Shown one piece after another: positions 35,601 to 46,900 of a stretch of 64,000 bases of DNA (its first letter is position 1; every line of letters starts with the position of its first letter). Both the position numbers and the translations under genes were made by a program. The notes beneath the pieces were generated by a model that had not been told where the DNA came from, ran no database searches, and was given only the letters and a program-made list of their open reading frames with translations. Origin of the DNA: Allomyces arbusculus (taxonomy: Eukaryota > Blastocladiomycota > Blastocladiomycetes > Blastocladiales > Blastocladiaceae); the NCBI GenBank assembly GCA_027604705.1, contig JADHYV010000014.1, positions 248,001-312,000 of the forward strand, read 5' to 3'.

Positions 35601-36453
35601 CAACTTCACGACGATTGTTGTGGCCGTCGAGGAAGGCCGGCGCGTCTTTGACAACATCCAGAAGTTCATCATCTACCTGCTCAGCTGCAACTCGTCGGAA
35701 ATCGGCCTGATGCTGCTGACCTCGGCGTGCAACCTCGATCTGCCCTTGACGACCATGGTCATTCTGTTTGCCAACATCATTGCCGACGTGCCGCCGGCCA
35801 TGGCCATGGGCGTGGAGCTGCCTGAAGTCGATATCATGGAACGCCCGCCGCGCGACCCGTCGGCGGCCGTGCTCGACTTTAACGCCGTCATCTCGATCAT
35901 CACGCAGGGTCTGTCCATGACGCTGATTTCGTTCACGACCTACATTCTCGAGGTTGGCGATGCGCGCGCCGCGGTGGACGACCACGGCCACGAGACGTCT
36001 GTGCCGGAACAGCTCACGATGGCGCGCACGGAAACGTTCCTGGTCTTGACGCTCATGCAGCTATTCCAAGGTTTCATTTCGCGGTCCACGACACACTCGC
36101 TCTTCAAGATTGGCCTGATTGGCAACCGCGCCATGGTCTATGCCGTGCTCATTTCGCTCACGTGCCTGCTCATTGGTGTCTACGTCCCGCCTGTCGCTAG
36201 GTGGCTCGAGCTCGAGGGGCCCGACGGATTTGTCTGGCTCAAGGTCCTCGCCGGTCTCGCGGTGCACATTACCATCACCGAGTGCATGAAGTTGTTCTTG
36301 CGCTGGCACGACCGCCGCCAACTCGACAAGCATGGCGTTGGTGCGCACTTGCACCCGCATTTCAGCACATCGGCGACGGGCATGAACTTGCTCGCGCAGG
36401 ACGAGGAAACGGCGGCGGCGCGTCGCGATGATGCGGCCGCGACCATTGTTTGA
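32626..36453 (+). CDS. P2-type cation-transporting ATPase with ~200-residue N-terminal extension
   Basis: Four exons (32626-32699, 32818-33374, 33455-35404, 35489-36453) give 1181 residues. The first 210 residues form an all-helical-looking extension ([19 protein letters not shown] ...) that I do not recognise. The pump follows, with [10 protein letters not shown] (211-220), A-domain motif TGEP at about 375 where TGES is usual, VIPEGL in M4 (about 492), [11 protein letters not shown] (about 537), and [16 protein letters not shown] at about 860. Compared with SERCA, the M4 Glu, M5 Asn and Glu (CNSSEIG) and M6 Asn and Asp ([11 protein letters not shown]) are kept while the M6 Thr is Ala. It is probably a Ca2+ or related cation pump of the SERCA/PMR1 branch; the ion is uncertain. 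The first intron could instead end at 32755. Confidence 0.85.
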
Positions 36454-36729
36454 AACCACGCCAAACTCAGCTAGACGTGTTCAATTGCTTTGGTCGTGGC
36501 CTTGATTTCTTTGTTGATCTGCGTTGTTTTTTTTGGCTTCCACTTTGTTTCGAGTGTCCACAAATTAGCGGCGTGCACGCTCCTCCTCCCTCCTCTCTCT
36601 CACGTTTGCGAGTAAACTGTTTTTCATCGTGCCGTGAACATCTTATCTCAAGTTGTCGGTCGCTGCACATGGTTCACAGCAAAACCGATTCCATTCCTTG
36701 ACGTCGACACCGACATCAGCAGCGACACA
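36454..36729. other. Convergent 3' spacer
   Basis: 276 bp between the ATPase stop (+) and the AAA protein stop (-). T-rich just after the ATPase stop; no gene was recognised. Confidence 0.4.
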
Positions 36730-38864
36730 TCACGGTTGCCACGCTTCCAGTCGCTTCAAATCCTCGGCGCGAATACTCGGCTTCGTGCCCTTCAGCGCCA
36801 CGAGCAAATCGTCGACAACCAACACGTGGCCGCGACGACGCGTCATGATCCCAGCGGCGCGGCGCACCAGCGCCTTCAAGTCGGCCCCTGAAAACCCATG
36901 CGTGCGCGCAACCACCTCGTCTGTGACGGCCGCAGCTGCATCACCAAGCGGCGCTGCGTACAGGCGCAAAATCTCGCGGCGGTCCTCGTCACTGGGCAAC
37001 CCAACGTAAACGTGCGTATCAAGCCGCCCGGGCCGCAACACCGATGCGTCCATCGCGTCCGGGTGGTTGGTCGCGCCCAGAACCACGACCCCGCGGCCCG
37101 CACTCTCGTCGAGCTCCATCATGAGCTGCGTGATCATCTACAGCAGCATGATCCCCTCACGGTCAGAATCTTCGCACGCGCGCAACTCAACTCCGCATCA
37201 CAACGCAACGCACCTTGCTTGACATCGACCCCGTCTCCCCACCTTCGCGCGACCGGAACATGGCGTCAATCTCGTCCAGGAACACGACGCACGGCGCGGC
37301 CGCACGCGCTGCACGGAACAGTGCCGCAATGCGTTTTTCCGATTCGCCCACGTAACTCTGCACGAGTTGCGCGATGCTCGTGCTCAGGTAGTTGATCCCG
37401 CACTCGCCCGCGAGCGCGCGCGCGAGCAAGGTCTTGCCTGTGCCGGGTGGGCCGTACAGGAGAACCCCAGCCGTCGGAGTGATGCTGAGTTGCGCAAAGG
37501 CAGCGTGGTGCTGATGCATCCACACGATTGAGGTCGTGAGGGCCGACTAGAGAGATAGGAAGGGAGGGAGGGAGGGGGGGGGGGGTCAGTTTGGGAATGA
37601 AGAGGGTAATGAAAGTTGAGCGGGACAGACCTTGGCGTGCTCGAGCCCGCCGACCATCGAGAACCGGGTCGAGGGTACATCGACCACATCGACGGCCGAG
37701 GACCGCAGGGTCATGGGCGTGATCAACGGGATCAATGACTGCAGGAACGCGGTCGCCGAGATGCCGCTCGGGACACCGTCGACGAGCAGCGACGCCTTGG
37801 CGCGCATGAAGAGCGACGCGATATCGGCATGGACCCAGCCATGGCATTGTGGCGCGATCGCCGCCGGGTCGACAGTCGCGATAAACGCGACCGCGGCGGG
37901 GCTGCTGGCGAATTCTTGTTGCAGCCGCTGCGCGTGGCACTGGACGAGACTGGATCTTTGAGCGGATCCCGGCACGGCGAGAGAGATGAGGTCCTACGAG
38001 GGGGGGGGGTGAGAGATGACCGTGCGAGAGAAAACCGACCGCGTCCGCGTACCGTGACAAGTGACTTGACCGGGACGCTGATGCGATCTGGCGCTCGTGT
38101 CGTGGCAATGACCAGCGCAAGGCTCGAGCCAGCTTCAAGACAGGCTTGCAAGCACGTTACGACGGCCTGTGCCGTTTCAAACTCGGAACACAGCGTTTCG
38201 ACATTGTCCAGAATAACTGGCGGGTGGAGAAGCATTGATCAGACTTGAAAATGAGGATGCAGGTCCACGGCTAGCAACGACACGAACCGACGCGCTTCGA
38301 AGACAGGGCTGACAGGAACAGATGCTCGACACCGCGCGGCTTGTTGAGCGGGAAATTCAAGTTGACGAGACCCATATTGATCGTGGTGCACTAAAAACTG
38401 CCAGATCAACACACGGCTCGAGGACCTTGGAGCCTGGGCTGTCCAGGAACTGTTGGCGACGAACCTCAAGCCCATGTGCCCTGGCCAGCTCGTGAACGAG
38501 AAACGATTTGCCTAGCCAGAACAACCAGCTGTTCAGAATTGTCTCATTCATGGAAGACCAATATTGCCCACTCACCGACGCCAGATGGCCCGTCCAGCAG
38601 GACCAGGCTGCCATTTGGGATGCACGAGTCGCCAAAGATGGCAGACACGAGGTCGACCTCTTGGTTGGCAGATATCCGGTCTGGTGGTGTTGCGTGACCA
38701 GAAAAACAAGAGAACAGCTGGTCGAGTCTTGAAATAGTCGGTTGGGCCAGTTGCGAGCGTCAATTACGGCTGCTGGCTCAATCGACCGCAGGTTGCAAGC
38801 CAGAGGGTCATTACCGCTCAAAAGCGCCGGGGTAGACTACAGCGAGCGGGTTGGTTGGTGCCAT
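36730..38864 (-). CDS. Compact double-AAA+ ATPase with degenerate first AAA domain
   Basis: Eight exons (38864-38815, 38727-38576, 38511-38465, 38390-38288, 38216-38053, 37993-37631, 37546-37214, 37137-36730) give 539 residues in frame. The first AAA domain starts almost at the N-terminus: GPSGVGKSFLVHELA (about 61-75) is an acceptable Walker A, but the Walker B region reads VVILDNVETL, with Asn after Asp and Glu shifted. The second domain is canonical: GVLLYGPPGTGKTLLARALAG, SYVGESEKRIAALF, VVFLDEIDAMF, GATNHPDAMDASVLRPGRLD and HGFSGADLKALV. Family members with two rings (AFG2/SPATA5, CDC48, PEX1/PEX6) unfold or extract proteins but are 700-1000+ residues because of an N-domain, which is missing here. 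The closest guess is AFG2/SPATA5L1-like; a peroxin is possible. Two introns contain long C runs in their pyrimidine tracts. Confidence 0.75.
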
Positions 38865-39036
38865 TTCGGGGAGCGTTGCGCGCAGTCAGAGCGGGAGGAT
38901 CAATCATCAGTGCGCCGCGTTGGTGTTGGAGCAGCCTTTTGATGGCAACAGCACGAACACTTTGCAAATTCACCACATCAGACGCCATCGGTCACCACGT
39001 CAATCTTAGCAAACAGATCAACGACGTGCCGCCCCC

Positions 39037-39985
39037 ATGTCCCTTCAGCGCATCCCTCCCGCAATGGACCTGGAACCCGAAGAACTTCCTGCAATGTCGC
39101 CGGAGGCGCCAAAAGACGACAATACCGCGTCCGACGCGCCCATCGGCGCCGCGGCAACCGATGACTGGCAGTCTGCAGCATATCAAACCAGTCACGACGA
39201 GCCTGTCCGTGACGCACTCGCCAACACGGTGCCTGCCGCTGATGCCGACGCCGACGCTCCCACTACCAACTTGCCGACCGGCCCCGAGCTCGCCGACCCA
39301 GCCGCCGCCGCCGCCCCAGCGTCTCGAGTAACAAGTGCCGCAAGCCTGAACGACGATACAGCTCCCGCATCGATCCCGCTCCCGCCGTCAGCCGCACCAG
39401 GCACAGATCCCGACACGACTCTCTCTGTCCCGCTCGACGCACGCGCAGACGCGGCTGCCATTGCCGCCGTGATCGCGTCCTGGCACCTCGACAAAGCGTG
39501 GGCACACTCGACCGTGTCGGCGACCACCGCAGCTGTGCCGCCAGCACTCGTTGCTGATCTACCAGCGCACTACGTGACCACATTCAGCAAGCCCGCGCCG
39601 GACCATCCGATTCCGGCTGCAACGTGCCGGGCGTATTGGCGCAAGGTGGGGAGGGACGCTGCTGACGTGCCCGAGCGGGTAAGCTCTTCGTTTTCTGCTT
39701 GTTGTTGGGGCTTTGAACAGCAGATGCTGACGGGCAGCTGTGGACACACAGTGGCTCTTCCGCGTCGAGCACCATCACCTTGTCCTGCAGTACAACGTCG
39801 TGCCGCCTGTAGGGTCTCGCCCAGCCACGGCCACCGCGAGCACGACGCAGTCGGTTGGGGCCAAGGCCGACGTGCAGAAACTGCTCGAGTTTATTTTGGA
39901 CCGCAAGGGCGCGTGCAGCCAGTGGTGGGACGGCGTGCAGCAGCAGACGAAGCAGACTGAGAGTGGCCGTGGACTCGCAGCGTAA
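39037..39985 (+). CDS. Unrecognised acidic, low-complexity protein; junction unresolved
   Basis: The first exon (39037 to about 39678) encodes about 214 residues: an Ala/Pro/Asp-rich N-terminal half and a more ordered end (AHYVTTFSKPAPDHPIPA, AYWRKVGRDAADVPER). A GTAAGC donor follows. The second coding segment (about 39738-39985) is protein-like (DTQWLFRVEHHHLVLQYNVV ... LLEFILDRKGACSQWW) and stops at 39985. However, the only visible acceptor (AG at 39737) joins the two in different phases, so either an additional splice site, a non-GT donor, or a sequence error is involved, or these are parts of two genes. I do not recognise a family. Both ends converge with or diverge from neighbours normally: 172 bp from the AAA gene start, 330 bp from the RIM15 stop. 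Confidence 0.4.
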
Positions 39986-40315
39986 GAGACGTGGACTCGT
40001 GCCTTCTTGCCGAATGGGAAAACCGTGGGTATATCGATCAATCAATCAATCGGATGGGTGGGTGACAGGGGTGGTGCGCGCCGTGCAAGTGCAACTGCGG
40101 CGGCGGCAAATGGAATCCTGTTAGGATGCTTGCTCGCTCATGCTCATGCACCAGCGGACGAAAACAACCTTGAGAAGGAATGAGGAGGGAAAAAATAAAA
40201 ACCACAGAATGGCAAGTCCGTGACCGAAGAACAAAAAACCAAAAGAAAGTGGGACGATGGACTCGAAAACATATCTTGTCGCAAGCAACACAAGGGAACG
40301 ATAAGAGCAAAGCAC
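39986..40315. other. Convergent 3' spacer
   Basis: 330 bp between the unrecognised gene (+) and RIM15 (-). Contains ATCAATCAATCA tandem units near 40040 and an A-rich stretch at 40180-40260; no gene was recognised. Confidence 0.4.
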
Positions 40316-40911
40316 TCAGAGCAAGTCGAGCTCGCCGAGCAGCTCCTTCAGGCTGGACCGCGTCAGCGCCTTGCCAACAACACGGTCAAAGTGCTTGTTG
40401 CTGCTGATAAACTGCTCGTAGGCCGAAATGCCAATGATTGGCGTGAGCCGGTTGACGTTTTCGGTCGACCGAATCATGCGCGCCGCGTTCTCGCCGTCCA
40501 CTAGATGATTAGGGTCGAGTAGCGTTAGTCGGGTATTCAAGGGAGTCAACGAAAAAAGTAAGCAACAAACGCTAACGTACAGATGGGCATGCCAACATCC
40601 ATGAAAATCACGTCCCAGAGGGTCGACCCAGTCGCCATGAGTACCGCGTCAGCACCATTGTGCACGACCTTGCACGCCGCACCAAGCTTGTTTAAGATCG
40701 TTTCAAGAATCTTGCACGCGATCGGGTTGTCGTCAGCAATCAGCACGCGCAGCTTGTCCGACGGGTTGCGGCGGCGGCGCGGCGGCGCCGCTGGCAAGGG
40801 TGGTGGTGGGGCCACGCCCTCGACCTCCACGCCCTCTTCCTCTTGCATCGCGGTAAGGTCGTCGACCTCGTCACCGCGCTCTAACGGCACTGCGGGCAGC
40901 AGGCCTTTGCA

Positions 40912-40944
<33 letters not shown>

Positions 40945-40954
40945 ATGCTCGTGC

Positions 40955-40986
<32 letters not shown>

Positions 40987-43900
40987 ACACTCGGCAAGTT
41001 CGGGCGGTGCCGAACCCACAGACGGCGCTGACGGCGGCTTGACAATCTCGAACCCAAACTTGGGCGACGCGTCTGTGCCCGGGTCGCGACCCTCGTCCAC
41101 GTCCAACCCCGCCATTGGTGTCAAGATCGACTTGGACGGCGACGACACGGGGACCTGGGCACGCGGCGGCGACTGAACCGCCGACAACGACAGCGTGCGG
41201 TGCCGGCACGACAACCTGCTCTGGCTGCCGGTCGGCGAAGCCATGGTGCTGCCCATGCTCGCCGTGGGCCTCGAGAACGCCTGCACGCCGAGCCGCGACG
41301 ACACGGGCGTGCCACGGGCCCCGGCAGCGGTGCTGGGGCTGTTCACAGGCTCGAACGAGTCGGAGCACGACGAGAGGAACAGCGATGACACGCTGGACGC
41401 TGGGCTCGACGGCGGCGGTGTGCTGGCGTGTAGCGCCATGAGCAGCGGGCGCCGCGACTGCGACGCCGTCGACCGCGACCGCGGGCGCACATGCAGCGCA
41501 TTCACGTTGGGCGAGAGCGGCAGCGATGCTGACGACGTGTTGGCCGACGACACGAGCGAGAGCGTGCCACCGAGCCCCGTCTGCATCTGCTGCTCGGTCT
41601 TGATGCGCTGCACAGTCGAGTTGTTGGCCTTGACAAGCGGGTCGAGGTTGCGGAACGAGAACGTGCCAAAGTCCGACGCCGTCGGCTCCGAGTGTGCCGA
41701 GCTCGATGACGGGTAGATACCCTTGTCGCCCCGGTCCCGGTCGCGACCACGCCGCCCACGCGCAATCGATCCGCGCGCGTCGGCCGGATCGCTCGATACC
41801 GACCCGTGCGTCCACTTAGGCCCGCCGCCTTCCTCGACACGCAGCAACGACGACCGGCTGCCCTTGTGTCGCACCGCGTGCTCGGCGCCACGCGCGTCAA
41901 AGTACTCGGTGTCCTCGGGGTTGCTTACGACTGGCACAAAGTTGGGCTCCTCGGTCATGAGCGTGTCCCAGTTGATCGACTCGAAGAACGGGTGCGCCTT
42001 GACCTCGGCCGCGCCCTTGGCGCCGAGCCGCTGCTCCGGGTCCATGCACAACAACTTCTCGATCAAATCGCGCGCCTCTTCCGACACGTCCTCTTCAAAC
42101 GCCGGGTCAAACGTGAGCCGCCGCGACAAAATGTTTTCAAACACCTTGTCAATCGTATCGTCGTGGAACGGCGGGATGCCGTACAGGAACTCGTAAAGAA
42201 TCACGCCGAGCGCCCACCAATCGACCATGACATTGTCCTGACCCGTGCCGAGAATACTTTCGGGCGCGAGGTAGTCGGGCGTCCCGGCAAATCGCCGCTG
42301 GTCCGGCGCCAGGTCCGGTTGCGGCACGCCAGTCGGCGATTCGCTCTGCGCATTCCCAATAACCGCCTCTGCCGCCACGGCTGCTTCAGCGGCGCTGCCC
42401 TGCGACGAGGCCGTCGAGTTGCGGCGGCTCTGCATCAAGTAGCTCGCGACGATCGGCACGCCATGCTCGATCAGTGGGCTTGCTGCCGAGGGTGGTGGGA
42501 CCACGTCGAGCGAGTCGGTGCGTGGCGGCCGGTTCGAGCTGGCCGACGAAACCGTCGACGACGTGCGGACCATGCCGCTCAGCACCGAGTTGGTCTGGTA
42601 CGCTTGGCTGCGCCGATCAAGGAAACCGACGCGAGACAGACCAAAATCGGTCAGCTTGAGGTGACCTGACTGGTGGATGAGGAAGTTGTCTGCAAACCCG
42701 GATTGTTTTGGTCAGTTTTCGGCACGGCACGAATTCGATGAAACAAACAAAAGGAAAAGCGCAAACGTACCGGGCTTCAAATCGCGATGCACAATCTTTT
42801 GCGAATGCAAGTACTCGAGGCACAGCACCATTTCGGCCACATACTTGCGCGCCCAGTCTTCGGACAAGCAGCCCACATTCTTCAAAAGCGACGCGCAGTC
42901 GCCACCGTTCATGTACTCCATGACGAGGTAGAGTGCGTCGCGCGTCTGGAACGTGCAGTAGAGCCGCGTCACGTAGTCCGAGTCCGGCTGCAACATCAGA
43001 ATGAGCCGCTCGGCCTTGACGTTCGTGACCTGGTTCTTGGCAATCATGTCGGCCTTGCGCAGCGTCTTGATCGCAAAGTACTCACCCGTCAGCTTCTTCT
43101 TGGCCAGGTAGACACTGCCAAACGCGCCGCGCGAAATCGGCTTGACAAAGTCGTAGTCGTCAATCGATGGCGACGTCGTCGACGACCCAGAGGGTCGACC
43201 TGCGGGTGAGGCCAGCGGCGACGGGATCAGCGGCGAGTGCGGCAGCTTGCTCCCGGCCGTGCCGCTCGTCGTGCCCTTGGTGTTGATCTTGGGCGGCCGG
43301 TCTTGCCGCCGCGACTTGCCCATGGACCCGCGCGCATGTGGCGATTTGGCAGACCGCCGCGACGACGGCGTCGGCGCCGCGGGCTCGTCGGGCCCCGTCG
43401 ACGCGCCACTGTCCATGTCCCTTCCCGACCGCGCCGACGTGGACCGCGACGTCGGCGCGCGCGACGTCTTGGTGCTCGACCTCGACTTGCGCGCGCCTGT
43501 CACAGCGTCTTTGGGAGGCGGTGCCGAAAGGGAAATGCCGGCACGTTCCTGCTGCACTTTTTCCTCGCGCACGTGCTTCCATTGCTCCTGCTTGGCGGCG
43601 AGCAAGTTCTGCGACCCGATCAGCAGCACGTTGACGAGTTCCTGCACCTCCTTAGCAATCTCCGACAGAACCGGCGGAAGCGCGTCGTCAGGCGGGATCG
43701 TCCACCCGGTGACCACAGCGGGGACCCACAGCGGGCAGCAGTCGTTGGGCAGTGGCGGGAACCCGGCCTTGTCGTCGCGCGCGACCGTGAGCAGCGGGCC
43801 CATGCCGGGAATACGCAGCGTGTAGCAGATGCGGATCGGCAGACTGCAGTTGAAATCGTTGACCATAGTGCGGATCGCGAGACAGCCTGTGATCACGTCG

Positions 43901-46900
43901 GCGAGCCGGCGCGCAAACTGGACCTCGAACAGCTGCTGGTCGGTCGGCACCACGGCCGGCACTGCTGTGGCTGCTTGGGCCACGTCGACGTTGCTGCCGG
44001 TGCGCTCCGACGCGACGTTTGCCGTGTCTGCTGCGAGCACGGCATCCGTTGTTGGTGCCGCTGCTGGTGCCGGGGGCGACAAGAACGGTTCCAGCTCGGC
44101 GCGCTTCTCGCGCAACCCCTCGAGCACGAGCGCGACGTCGGCCTCGCACTTGTGCACGTCGTAGCAAATCTTGTTGTGCACAGCGAACAGGAAATCCGGC
44201 ACGTGGCGCTCGCAGACGTGGCAGAGCACGGGCACCACGTCACGCGTCGACAGCCAGACCGTGTGCGGCGGAATCGACGGCGCAATCCCGGCCATGTTGG
44301 GTGGCGGCGCGCGTTCCGGCACGAGCACGCCCTTGGACTCCATGTGACACTCGCGGCTGCCCTGCAAGAACTTGAACCGCACCGACGCCGACGACTCGTG
44401 GCCGGCATTGCCCTCGGCGGCGGCACGCTGCAGCAGCGCGGTCGCGTCCTCAAAGAGCCGGTGCTGCACGGGGCCCAGCACGTCCTCAACGCGCTTTCCG
44501 ACCAAATCGGCCGGCTCGAACCCGAGAATCTGCGCAAACAACGGCGAGACGTACCGGTACCGCACGTCGAGCGAGAGCTCAAACACGTAGTTGATGCGGT
44601 GCTCCGACTCGCTGCCGCCAGGCTCGGTACGCGTCGACCGGCGCCGCCGCGACAAGCCGCCCGCCGCCGCGTCCACATTGAGGCTCGACATTGATGACGA
44701 CGCCAAATCCGGCTCCGACTTGACCCATGCACGCACGCGCGGCGACGCGGCCTCGAATTCCGTGTCGGCGTCACCTCCGAAATCGTCTTCGCTGAAACTG
44801 TGCCCGAGCTTGGACGGCGGGAACACGGGCGTCGCGGCCGAGACGAGAATCTCCTGCATACCCGCATCGTAATTGTCGTCGTCCTCGTCGAGAAACGCGC
44901 CGGCTTCGTCGTTCAACGCCTGCACGTCGTCGTCACCATCATCGTCGTTCGGGACGGGCGACGCGACCCGGTCAGCAAGCCACGCCTGGTCCTCGTCGTC
45001 GTCGAGGTCGCCATCGTCCTGGATCGAGCTTGCCGCTTCCACGTCCGCGCTCATGTCGTCCTCGGTCAACTCGCTTCCCTCGCACGGCTCGTTCGCCGTC
45101 TCGGTCAACCCCTCCTCGCAACTATCCCCAGACCCCGACTCCTCCTCCTCCTCCTCGTCATCCTCGCCTTCGCTCGCGGTACGCGTCGACGGCGACGACT
45201 CGCCTGACGACAGCGACGAGAGCAGCGAATCACTCGCGACGAGCGCCGGCTGCGCGGTCCCCGCGACCTTGATCTCCAGGATATTCGTCAACTTGGCCAT
45301 GGCCGTCATGATATGCACAATGCAAATCGACAGCGGCGACCGCGGCGGCAAGCTTGCCGCGAGGAACAATGCCTTGAGCCGCTCGAGTTTCGCAAAGCAC
45401 AGCTTTTCGCGATCGTAGAGGAACATGGCATCCGCATCCAAAATCTCCTGCCCGATCCGGGTAATCTGCAACAGGATTTGGAGCAACGGCGTCGGCGCGA
45501 CTTCCTGCCCGCCGAGGACCGGCAGCGGCGAGAGCGGCGGGGACGCGACATTTTCAGCGGACGTGGCCTCGGCGACGCGCTTGGGCCGGAACGGGCACGG
45601 GTCGTCGGGGGTACACTGTCCGCCGCACCGCGCGGTTCCCGAACACCCGAGCTGTGCCTCGTTGAAGAGACCCTGTTGCTGCGCGTCGAGCAGTTCCTTT
45701 TCCACGAGTTCGGCGAGCTCCACCATGGCCTTTTGCAGTTCCACGTCGCACTCTTCCTTCTTCTTGGCGAGCCGGCCCGACAGCGACATGTTGACGAGGT
45801 GAGAGAAAAAGCCAAACGGCTTGGGCTTGGGCGAATGGTGGTGCGGTTTGTGGTGATGATGGTGATGGCGGTGGTGGGAGGAGTGATGATGATGGGGATG
45901 GTGCCGATGGTGCCGCAGCTGCTTGGCCCCGGGCGTCGGCGACGGCGTCTCGTCCTCGTCGTCTTCGCCATCCGTGTCGTGGTGCGAGTCTGACTCGGGC
46001 AGGAACCCGGGCACCGCTGCGGCAAACACGTCCTCCATCGACTCGCGGCGGGCCGCATGCATCTGCGGCGGGGCGCGCGGCGGCGTCGTCAGCCCGGCCC
46101 CAAACAAAACACTCGACGGCGACGCGGCCGCAACGGCCAGCAGCGGCGGTGGCGGCGGCGGGGTCAGCGACCCGTGCTTGACGACATCCGCGTATGACAG
46201 CGAAAACAGACCGCCCTGAGGCGGCGACGGCGTCGTGCGGCCCTGCCTGCTGGCGGCGGGCGGCGGCGGCGGCGGTGGGGTGATCGGCCGCGCGCGCGTG
46301 CCTACGAGTCCCGCAAGCGCAGGGGACGAGGCCGTGAGCGACGGGACCTCGACCGACGCCACCGATCCGCGGAGGGACGGCGCGGTCGCGGGCGAAGTCG
46401 CGCCCGACGACGCTGCGGCGAGACGCTGCCGGCGCAAATTGTCGTGCGAGACGCGCCGCAATGGGGATGCGTCCTTGGACGACGACCGACGCCGCGCTGC
46501 GGCCATGACGGCTGCTGCCGCGGGCCCCGGCGCGACGCCCGGCGCCGCCATGCTCCCCGCACCGGAATTCGACCCGGTACCCACCGAGGACAGTGCCGTT
46601 GCTGACGACGATGCCGTGGCCGACGACGACTCGGACGAGACCGACCCCGCCGACGGCCTGCGCTCATGCAACACCCCAACAGAACCGGACGCCGACGTGG
46701 TGCGCCTCGACCGCGCCGCCGCCGCCGCGGCCGACGGGCCGGACACGCTCCCGCCCGATGCTGTGCGCGTGGACGACCGGCGCGAGCGTTTCCCCGTATC
46801 CTCTTCACCGTGACTCGCCTTGGCGACGGCGCGCCGCCACTCGTCGATCCAGTCGGTCCACTTGGCCGGCTGCACTTTCCACTTGGTGCATTTCGCGACG

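Noticed and set aside
43237-44694. 485-codon plus-strand open frame opposite RIM15
   Set aside because: Antisense shadow of an established coding exon.
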